A stretch of DNA of 21,225 nucleotides. It comes from DASUBV01 sp035532295 (GTDB lineage Bacteria; Actinomycetota; Actinomycetes; Streptosporangiales; Streptosporangiaceae). The position numbers and the translations under genes were made by a program. Under the pieces are notes generated by a model. It was given only the letters and a program-made list of their open reading frames with translations, had not been told where the DNA came from and did not search any database. Below, piece after piece: positions 6,080-11,937 of this stretch (positions are counted from its first letter, which is position 1; each line of letters begins with the position of its first letter). The stretch spans positions 1 to 21,225 of the forward strand of contig DATKRH010000140.1 in NCBI GenBank assembly GCA_035532295.1, read 5' to 3'.

Positions 6080-7839
6080 GGCGCCAGCCCCTCCAGGTCG
6101 GCCTTGATCTGCAGGGCCAGGAACCGGGAGAACAGCCGGCACTCGTTGAGGGCGCCGCCCATCAGCCAGAATCTGTCCTGGCCCGTCCGGGTCCACATGT
6201 TGCGCATGAAGCCCTGCTCGTCGAAGCCCCAGACGTCGCCGACGCGGTCGGCGACCTCGTCGCCGCACAGCCGCCGGATGCCCGCCGGCTGCTTCTCGTA
6301 CCCCGTGGCGAGCACCACGAGATCGGCCGGGACGCTCGCGCCATCCGAGAGCCGCAGGCCGGACGCGCCGAACGTCGCGATGTCGCGCGCGTGCACGAGC
6401 CGGATGCGCCGCTGCGCGATGAGCTGCGAGCAGCCGACGTTGATGTAGTAGCCGCCGCCCTGGCGCAGGTACTTCATGTGGAACCCGGTCTGGTCGGGAC
6501 CGAAGTCCAGCTCGAAGCCCACGGCGGCCAGCCCGTCCAGCAGCTCCTTATCGAGCTGGCAGGTCTTGGCCGTCAGCCACTGGTAGGTATCACGCAGCAC
6601 CGGGTACGGGATGGCGGCCGTGATCAGGTCGATGTCCTCGACCGGGCCCTCGGAGTACAGCCCGTAGACCAGGGTGCCGCTCGGGACCAGGCTGACCACG
6701 CAGGTCGGGTTGCGCTGCACGATCGTCACGCTGGCCGCGCCGTTGCTGTACAGGTCCTGGGCGACATCGTGGCCGCTGTTCCCCGTGCCGATCACGATGG
6801 CATGCTGGCCGCGATAGCCCGCGCCGCTGGAGAACTCGCTGGAGTGCACGACCTCGCCCGCGAACCGGTCTAGGCCCGGCAGCGCAGGCCGGCGGGGAAC
6901 GCCGCTGACGCTGCCGGTCGCGTGCACCAGCTGGGGAACGCGCAGCTCGCGTACCGTGCCGTCGGCCCGGCGCAGCGCCACCGTCCAGGTCCGCGCGCCC
7001 TCATCGAACGCGCCGCTGACGAACTCGGTGCCCGTCCAGACGTTGAGCTCCATCGCCTCGGCGTAGCTCTCCAGCCAGCCGGCGAGCATGTCCTTGGGCA
7101 CGAACGTCGGCCACGACGGCGGGAACGGCAGGTACGGCAGCGAGTTGGCCCACACCTCGTTGTGCAGGGTCAGCGAGTGGTAACGGTGGCGCCAGTTGTC
7201 ACCAACGCGAGCGTTGCGCTCCACGACGAGCGCGTCGACGCCGATCCGGCCCAGCCGGGCGGCGAGCGACAGCCCGGCCTGCCCGCCCCCCACGATCAGG
7301 ACCTCGGGGTCGTGCCGGGCGTAGCTCTGCGCCTGGCGCCGCTGGTCGAGCCAGTTGTCGCCGGCGAAGTTGTAGGAGTACTCCACGCCGGACGGGCGGC
7401 GGGCGCCGACCGCCTCCTCGTGCCCGCGCAGCTCCTGCAGCGTGGTCAGCAGCATCCAGGCGGCCGGCGTCTCCCCGGTCAGCAGCCGGATGAACGCGGT
7501 GCCGTTCCCGGCGGCGGCAGTGAAGTCGACAAAGCCCTCGACCACGTCGCGGCCGCCGCGGCGCACCAGTCGCGGCGGCAGGCGATCGCCGGCGAGGCGG
7601 AAGTCGCGCGGCCGGGCCGACGCGGGGGTCTCCCGCAGCGCAGCCTCGATCTGCGCCCGCCCGGCGAAGGTCCGGTACGACCACTGGAGCGCCAGGATGT
7701 CGCGCCAGTAGCCGTCCACGGCGAACTGGCCCGCGACCTGCGCCGCGTCGCCGCTGGCCAGCGCGGCGGCGAACGACTCGACCCAGCGCGACAGCACCTC
7801 GGCGGCCTGGCCGCGGGCCGGCGCCTGCACGACATCCAT
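6067..7839 (-). CDS. NTF2-like domain fused to FAD/NADPH flavin-containing monooxygenase
   Basis: A 590-residue protein. Residues ~10-135 resemble an NTF2/SnoaL-like domain (LSRWVESFAAALASGDAAQV, with DGYWRDILAL). Residues ~175-590 form a class B flavin monooxygenase: GGGQAG near 184 binds FAD, FAGEVVHSSEF (325-335) fits the FMO fingerprint FxGxxxHxxx(Y/F) rather than the Baeyer-Villiger form ending in W, GTGNSG near 346 binds NADPH, and LATGYE (510-515) matches the FATGY motif. The ATG at 7839 has AGGGAGAGGA upstream; an upstream in-frame ATG (7902) lies inside the operator and is rejected. A TTGACG-18-TCTAAT promoter overlaps a copy of the TetR palindrome, so it should be co-regulated with the thiolase/DUF35 operon. 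It probably inserts oxygen into a hydrophobic or carbonyl substrate early in the pathway; the substrate is unknown. Confidence 0.92.
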   Translation of the reverse strand: MDVVQAPARGQAAEVLSRWVESFAAALASGDAAQVAGQFAVDGYWRDILALQWSYRTFAGRAQIEAALRETPASARPRDFRLAGDRLPPRLVRRGGRDVVEGFVDFTAAAGNGTAFIRLLTGETPAAWMLLTTLQELRGHEEAVGARRPSGVEYSYNFAGDNWLDQRRQAQSYARHDPEVLIVGGGQAGLSLAARLGRIGVDALVVERNARVGDNWRHRYHSLTLHNEVWANSLPYLPFPPSWPTFVPKDMLAGWLESYAEAMELNVWTGTEFVSGAFDEGARTWTVALRRADGTVRELRVPQLVHATGSVSGVPRRPALPGLDRFAGEVVHSSEFSSGAGYRGQHAIVIGTGNSGHDVAQDLYSNGAASVTIVQRNPTCVVSLVPSGTLVYGLYSEGPVEDIDLITAAIPYPVLRDTYQWLTAKTCQLDKELLDGLAAVGFELDFGPDQTGFHMKYLRQGGGYYINVGCSQLIAQRRIRLVHARDIATFGASGLRLSDGASVPADLVVLATGYEKQPAGIRRLCGDEVADRVGDVWGFDEQGFMRNMWTRTGQDRFWLMGGALNECRLFSRFLALQIKADLEGLAPRPA

Positions 7840-7872
7840 GGTCAGTCCTCTCCCTGCCCGGCTGCCGTGCCC

Positions 7873-7902
7873 ATTAGATCGCGGACCCACCCGGTTCGTC
7901 AA
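7873..7902 (-). promoter_or_regulatory. Sigma70-type promoter of the monooxygenase gene
   Basis: On the minus strand TTGACG (7902-7897) is followed by an 18-bp spacer and TCTAAT (7878-7873), which matches TATAAT at five of six positions. Transcription would begin near 7866, leaving a leader of about 27 nt with the ribosome-binding site. The -35 lies inside the palindrome at 7898-7915. Confidence 0.7.
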
Positions 7903-7915
7903 CGCTACTGTTGAC
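7898..7915. promoter_or_regulatory. Candidate TetR operator upstream of the monooxygenase
   Basis: A perfect inverted repeat GTCAAC-GCTACT-GTTGAC. Over the 19 bases from TCAAC to ACAG it matches the palindrome at 2401 at 16 positions, including both half-sites and the 6-bp spacing. It covers the -35 of the monooxygenase promoter, a typical repressor position. Confidence 0.7.
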
Positions 7916-7920
7916 AGCTG

Positions 7921-7943
7921 GAACCCAGGCGGCCGGGGGGTTC
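7921..7943 (-). terminator. Hairpin after the photolyase/small-protein operon
   Basis: GAACCC (7921-7926) and GGGTTC (7938-7943) form a 6-bp stem with an 11-nt G/C-rich loop. It lies just beyond the stop of the 51-aa gene and before the monooxygenase promoter. No U-run follows, as is common in high-GC actinobacteria. Confidence 0.45.
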
Positions 7944-7944
7944 G

Positions 7945-8100
7945 TTATCGGTATTCGGGGTTCTCGAAATCGAAGCGGCATCCGGCGTCCCACTCCGAAC
8001 GCTGGTTGCCGTGGGCGGGGATGCCGCCGGCGTCCCTGAGCATGCGGGCCAGGCGCATCAGGTTCCCGGCAGCGACCATTTCCACGATAGGCCGGGTCAC
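7945..8100 (-). CDS. 51-aa conserved-looking small protein coupled to photolyase
   Basis: A short frame starts with GTG at 8100-8098, overlapping the photolyase TGA (8099-8097) in a GTGA junction, and ends TAA at 7945. The peptide begins VTRPIVEMVAAGNLMRLARM, continues with a Gly-Gly-Ile-Pro turn, and ends DAGCRFDFENPEYR. Third positions are nearly all G/C until the end, and the composition (one Cys, one Trp, acidic-aromatic tail) looks like a real folded or peptide-binding small protein rather than noise. No membrane segment or signal is visible. Because it has no promoter of its own and is translationally coupled, it is expected to be co-produced with photolyase. I do not recognise the function. 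Its coupling could reflect a role in repair or simply operon hitch-hiking. Confidence 0.75.
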   Translation of the reverse strand: MTRPIVEMVAAGNLMRLARMLRDAGGIPAHGNQRSEWDAGCRFDFENPEYR

Positions 8101-9452
8101 GGCCGGCCGCGCAGCGCGCTGTAGCGCGCCAGGGACTCGGCGCGCTCGCGAGCGTGGTCCACGAGCGGCTGCGGGTAGCCCGCCGGGACGCCGTCCGCGC
8201 GCCGCCAGGGCTCGTGAATCTCGCGGGCGGGCAGCGCCGCCAGCTCGGGCACCCAGCGGCGGATGTAGGCCCCGTCCGGGTCGAACCTGGCGCCCTGGGT
8301 GACCGGGTTGAAGATCCGGAAGTACGGTGCCGCGTCCGTGCCCGTGCCCGCCGTCCACTGCCAGCCGTGCTGGTTACTGGCCAGGTCCCCGTCCACCAGG
8401 TGGCGCATGAAGTGCCGGGCGCCGCGCGTCCACTCGATGTGCAGGTCCTTGACCAGGAACGAGGCCACGATCATGCGCAGCCGGTTGTGCATCCAGCCCT
8501 CCGCCAGCAGCTGGCGCATCCCGGCGTCCACGATCGGGAACCCGGTCCGGCCGGCGACCCAGGCGGCGAAGGCCTCGTCGGCCGCCGCCCCGTTCTCATA
8601 CGGCAGCTTCGCCAGGGCGGGCTGGAAGTACTCGCGGGCGCTGCCCGGCCAGAAATGCAGCACGGCGGCGTAAAACTCCCGCCAGGCGATCTCGCGCCGG
8701 TAGGCCGAGTCACCGGGCCCCAGGTCGGCCAGGATCGTCCGCGGGTGGATCGAGCCGAGCTTGAGGTACGGCGACATCCGCGACGTGTGGTCGAGATCGG
8801 GCCGGTCGCGCTCGTCGGCATAGCCGGCCAGGTGCGCGCGCCGGAACCGGCGCCACGCGGCCAGGGCCGCCGCCTCGCCCGGCTCAGGCAGCGTCAGCCC
8901 GGCGGGCAGCCGCGGGTCCCGCGGGATCGCGACGCCATCGAGGCTGCGCCAGGACACGTCCGCGTCGCCGGACGCGGCGGGCGCCCGCCAGCCATGGTCG
9001 GCCCACGCCCGGAAGAACGGCGTGTAGACCTGGAACGGGGTCCCGTCGCGCTTGGTCACCCGCCCCGGCGTCACCGCGTACGGCGATCCGGTCGCCACCA
9101 GCGGCCGGTCCCCCAGAGCCTGCGCGACGCGCTCGTCGCGGGCCGCGCCGTAGGGCCCGAAATCGGCGCTGACGTGAACCGAGGTCGCACCGCACTGCGC
9201 CGCCACCGCAGGGACGACGTTCTCCGGCTGGCCCCGCCGCACGGTGAGCCGGACGCCCCGCTCGCGCAACTGCTCGTCCAGCGCCCGCAGGGTCCGGTAG
9301 AGGAACGCGATCCTGGGGACGCCCGACGGCCCGCGCAGCGCGTCGTCCAGCACGAAGAGCGCCACCACGGGCCCCTCCTGCGCCGCCGCCAGCAGGGCTG
9401 GGTGATCACCCAGCCGCAGATCGCGGCGGAACCACAGCACGGCAGCGCACAT
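8097..9452 (-). CDS. phr: Class I deoxyribodipyrimidine photolyase
   Basis: Repairs cyclobutane pyrimidine dimers using blue light, reduced FAD and an antenna chromophore. The 451 residues from the ATG at 9452 match the family length; GGGAGGGGG upstream decides this start against an extension to 9548. The N-terminal alpha/beta antenna domain starts VLWFRRDLRLGDHPAL. The C-terminal FAD domain shows TGFPIVDAGMRQL, HNRLRMIVASFLVKD, and DGDLASNQHGWQWTAGTGTD followed by PYFRIFNP and YIRRWVPEL, the hallmark FAD-binding and dimer-binding segments. The actinobacterial setting favours a deazaflavin (8-HDF) antenna, but I cannot show that from sequence alone. It shares a stop-start overlap with the downstream 51-aa gene. 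Confidence 0.97.
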   Translation of the reverse strand: MCAAVLWFRRDLRLGDHPALLAAAQEGPVVALFVLDDALRGPSGVPRIAFLYRTLRALDEQLRERGVRLTVRRGQPENVVPAVAAQCGATSVHVSADFGPYGAARDERVAQALGDRPLVATGSPYAVTPGRVTKRDGTPFQVYTPFFRAWADHGWRAPAASGDADVSWRSLDGVAIPRDPRLPAGLTLPEPGEAAALAAWRRFRRAHLAGYADERDRPDLDHTSRMSPYLKLGSIHPRTILADLGPGDSAYRREIAWREFYAAVLHFWPGSAREYFQPALAKLPYENGAAADEAFAAWVAGRTGFPIVDAGMRQLLAEGWMHNRLRMIVASFLVKDLHIEWTRGARHFMRHLVDGDLASNQHGWQWTAGTGTDAAPYFRIFNPVTQGARFDPDGAYIRRWVPELAALPAREIHEPWRRADGVPAGYPQPLVDHARERAESLARYSALRGRP

Positions 9453-9505
9453 CGGCTCGGCCCCCTCCCGTGACAGGCGCGTGGCGCCAGGGCCAGCGTC
9501 GCACA

Positions 9506-9565
9506 CCGGCCCTTGCGCCACCCGCGGCCTCGCCGGCCCTTGCGCCACCCGCGGCCTCGCCGGCC
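9506..9565. repeat. 27-bp tandem repeat in the glucanase-photolyase gap
   Basis: Two perfect 27-bp units at 9506-9532 and 9533-9559, then a partial CCGGCC. The unit begins CCGGCCCTTGCGCC. It lies 54 bp or more upstream of the photolyase start in non-coding DNA. No coding role is apparent. Confidence 0.85.
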
Positions 9566-9614
9566 TGGCGGACCGGGCAGGCGCGCGGGACCCGTTATCA
9601 GCGGTTGTTAGGGG

Positions 9615-11456
9615 TTACCAGCCGACGGCGACCACCATGTACTGCGGGTTAGTGACCGAGATGTCCGAGGACTGCCCGGCGTCGTCGTCGTAGGGGAATC
9701 CGTACTGCTTGCCATTGATGGCGTTCTGGTGCCAGAACTCGGCGTAGTAGTTCGCCGGAGCGGCCAGGTAAAACTGCGTCGGATCGGACTGCTGCGCGGC
9801 CGGCAGCTGCGCGACGTGCCGGTTGAGCCCGGCGCACAGCGGCGGGTTGGCGGCCAGCGTGCCGCCGCAGCCGAAGATCTGGGCGGTGGAATCGCTGCTG
9901 TCGCCATTGGCGGCCGCGTAGCTGGTGAAGTAGTTCGCGTCGGCGCCACCCGTCTGGAAGGCGGGATCGTTGCCCGGCGACGGGATGCCGTAGGGCGCGT
10001 TGTCGGTGGCCAGCTCCTTGAACTGAGTCGGCACGAAGTTCTGGAACCGCTGGAAGGTCGCCGCGCGGCTCTCCTGGAAGGTCGCGTAGTTCTCGCCGAC
10101 CTCCTGGTTGGACCCGTCGTGGCCGTGCAGCAGCAGGGCCAGCTTGAGGCCGAACCGGTCGACTCGCGTGGTGTCCACGTTAATCGAGCTGGCGCCGACC
10201 GTGAACTCGATGAAGTCGTAGTACGGGCTAGTGGGCGAGCCGAGGTAAAAGTACATGCGACCGGCCGAGTTCGCCGGCATGTCGATGTAGGGCTGCTGCG
10301 CGATCGACTCCTCCTGCCCGTTGAAGCTCCAGTAGACCTGGCTGTCGGGGTACTGCCCGTTGGTCTGGTTCACGATCGCGACTTCGAGGACGTTACTGGC
10401 GGCCGGGATGGCGCTGGTGTTGCCCCAGAACGAGGCGGGCGGGGCTCCTCCGGTGCCGCCACCGCCGCCGCCGGTGCCACCGCCGCCGCCGGTGCCGCCG
10501 GCCGTGGTGTAGACGCCGAACTCCCACAGGCTGTAACCCCACTGCGTGGCCCGCGCGGTGCCGTACATGCGGACATAACGGCCGGTGCCCGAGACTGACA
10601 GGGTCTGGTTGCCGCCGGTGCCGGTGGTCGTGGAGTAGATGGTGGTCCAGTTCGTCCCGTCAGGCGAGGTCTGGATCTGGAACGCCATGGCGTAGGCGGT
10701 CTCCCAGTCCAGGGTCACCTCGCAGACCGTCTGGCTGGACCCGAGGTCGACCTCCAGCCACTGGGGGTCGCTGAAGGCGCTGGACCAGCGGGTGCCGGTG
10801 TTGCCGTCGACAGCCGCCGACGCGGGGAAGCTGGCGTTTTCCAGCGAGGACGCGGTGGCCGGCTGATTGAGGGCCACGTCGGTGGTGTTGCAGCCGCTGC
10901 CGGTGCCCGCGGTGCCGTAGACCTGGAACTCCCACAGGCTGTAGCCCCACTGCGTGGCCCGGGCCGTGCCGTACATCCGCACGTAGCGGCCGGTGCCCGT
11001 CACGCTGAGCGTCTGGTTGCCGCCGGTGCCGGTGGTCGTGGAGTAGATGGTGGTCCAGTTCGTCGCGTCAGGCGAGGTCTGGATCTGGAACGCGGTCGCG
11101 TACGCCGTCTCCCACTGCAGCACGACCTGGCTGATCGAGGCGCTCGCGCCGAGGTCGACCTCCAGCCACTGCGGGTCGCTGAAGGCGCTGGACCAGCGGG
11201 TGCCGGTGTTGCCATCCACCGCGTTGGAGGCGGGGAAGGACGCGTTCTCGAGCGAGGACGCAGTGGCGGTCTTGCCCTGCGACAGTAAGGTCGCCGCGGC
11301 GTGGGCGCTGTCGGCGTTGCGGGCGCTGGCGCCGAGGAACCCGGCCACGAGGGCGAGCACGGCGGCGGCGGCGGCGAGGCGATAACGGGCGCGGCCCCGT
11401 GGTCGCGCGGCCCGTGGTTGCGGGCCCCGCGGTTGCGCGGAGGACATGAGACTCAC
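9615..11456 (-). CDS. Secreted GH64 beta-1,3-glucanase with two N-terminal F5/8C (CBM32-like) domains
   Basis: A 613-residue exported protein that probably binds and cleaves beta-1,3-glucan such as fungal wall or laminarin. The GTG at 11456 has AAGGA five bases upstream; an ATG at 11447 is an alternative. Residues 1-53 form a signal peptide: a basic stretch RPRGRARYR, a hydrophobic core, and an AHA cleavage motif. Two discoidin/CBM32-like domains (~56-195 and ~200-330) are near-identical and separated by a short linker. A Gly/Thr linker (~335-355) leads to a GH64 domain (~360-613). E417 (YDFIEF) and D433 (TTRVDRFG) are 16 residues apart, the same spacing as catalytic Glu154/Asp170 reported for the Streptomyces matensis GH64 enzyme. 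The upstream region is AT-rich, suggesting regulated expression. Confidence 0.92.
   Translation of the reverse strand: MSLMSSAQPRGPQPRAARPRGRARYRLAAAAAVLALVAGFLGASARNADSAHAAATLLSQGKTATASSLENASFPASNAVDGNTGTRWSSAFSDPQWLEVDLGASASISQVVLQWETAYATAFQIQTSPDATNWTTIYSTTTGTGGNQTLSVTGTGRYVRMYGTARATQWGYSLWEFQVYGTAGTGSGCNTTDVALNQPATASSLENASFPASAAVDGNTGTRWSSAFSDPQWLEVDLGSSQTVCEVTLDWETAYAMAFQIQTSPDGTNWTTIYSTTTGTGGNQTLSVSGTGRYVRMYGTARATQWGYSLWEFGVYTTAGGTGGGGGTGGGGGGTGGAPPASFWGNTSAIPAASNVLEVAIVNQTNGQYPDSQVYWSFNGQEESIAQQPYIDMPANSAGRMYFYLGSPTSPYYDFIEFTVGASSINVDTTRVDRFGLKLALLLHGHDGSNQEVGENYATFQESRAATFQRFQNFVPTQFKELATDNAPYGIPSPGNDPAFQTGGADANYFTSYAAANGDSSDSTAQIFGCGGTLAANPPLCAGLNRHVAQLPAAQQSDPTQFYLAAPANYYAEFWHQNAINGKQYGFPYDDDAGQSSDISVTNPQYMVVAVGW
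10455..10500 (-). repeat. Gly-rich linker repeats in the glucanase
   Basis: Repeated GGTGCC/GCC triplet runs encode a GTGGGGG-type flexible linker between the second CBM32-like domain and the GH64 domain. The tract is slippage-prone but stays in frame. Confidence 0.7.
10510..11263 (-). repeat. 408-bp tandem duplication of the carbohydrate-binding module
   Basis: The two CBM32-like coding copies repeat with a 408-bp (136-codon) offset; for example GAGTAGAT begins at 10633 and 11041. Long stretches are identical at the DNA level, including synonymous positions, with scattered changes. This means a recent duplication or ongoing gene conversion. Confidence 0.85.
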
Positions 11457-11525
11457 GGTGATCCTTTCGCGGATTCCGGCCACCGGCACCAAGGCGCAGC
11501 CCTGAGTGACGTTTCGCCAGCTCGG

Positions 11526-11569
11526 AGACTTAAACTAAGACTTATTTGATAACGTAACTTAACTTGACC
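11526..11569 (-). promoter_or_regulatory. AT-rich control region of the glucanase gene
   Basis: An AT-rich island about 75-115 bp upstream of the glucanase start, in otherwise GC-rich DNA. ACTTAA-like hexamers occur at 11528, 11540, 11557 and 11562, and CTTA-AAC-TAAG forms a small palindrome. It probably holds the promoter and a regulator site, but I could not pick a single -10/-35 pair. Confidence 0.4.
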
Positions 11570-11682
11570 GAGGCATCCCGTCAAGACTCCCCTGACCCGC
11601 TCAATGTCGGGCCGGGACCGCCAGGCCCCCCGACGCCCCCCGACACCACCAGCCCCACGCCACCCAGCACCGCAGCCTCCGT

Positions 11683-11739
11683 TTCATGATCACGGGGCTT
11701 TTTCAGTCATATTGACTGAAAAAGCCCCGTGATCATGAA
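11683..11739. terminator. 27-bp perfect inverted repeat with 3-nt loop, likely tex terminator
   Basis: The left arm 11683-11709 and right arm 11713-11739 are exact reverse complements around the loop TAT. Each arm holds GATCACGGGGC next to a five-T/five-A run, so a transcript in either direction forms a very stable hairpin with an A-U tract inside it. It lies about 200 bp beyond the tex stop and upstream of the glucanase promoter. A terminator is most likely; a dispersed palindromic repeat unit is the alternative. Confidence 0.7.
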
Positions 11740-11937
11740 CGGCGAGGTTTTGGCCGGCCACAAGCTCCAATAACGGCGGCCCGCAAGCCCGTGCAAACGA
11801 CGCCGCAACTTCAGCCGCTAGCTGCGCTCCGCCTCATCACCTCCAGGCCGCCCCGGCACGACGCCGGCCGACGTGACACCGGGGACGGGCTAAGCCGCTG
11901 ATGACGCAAGGCCGCTCCGCTGCCGACACCCGCCAGG

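Larger units (their letters stand above)
11457..11937. other. Non-coding stretch between glucanase and tex
   Basis: A 481-bp gap with no credible gene. It contains the glucanase leader, an AT-rich promoter island near 11528-11568, and the 27-bp inverted repeat at 11683-11739. The remainder (11740-11937), beyond the tex stop, shows no clear feature. Confidence 0.6.

Noticed and set aside
7840..7902. Upstream ATG start for the monooxygenase
   Set aside because: It lies within the operator and upstream of the -10 of the best promoter, while the ATG at 7839 has a good ribosome-binding site.
8154..9473. 439-codon open frame opposite photolyase
   Set aside because: No domain-like segments and it mirrors the strong photolyase frame; a composition shadow.
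9506..9565. Small plus-strand proteins across the 27-bp repeats
   Set aside because: The frames encode only Pro/Ala repeats, lack ribosome-binding sites and run antisense into the glucanase stop.
9729..10598. 289-codon open frame opposite the glucanase
   Set aside because: Biased Arg/Gly/Val sequence that arises from the reverse of the GH64 and linker codons.
11683..11739. Terminal inverted repeats of an insertion sequence
   Set aside because: The arms are 3 nt apart with no transposase between or around them; a hairpin or repeat unit is the better reading.
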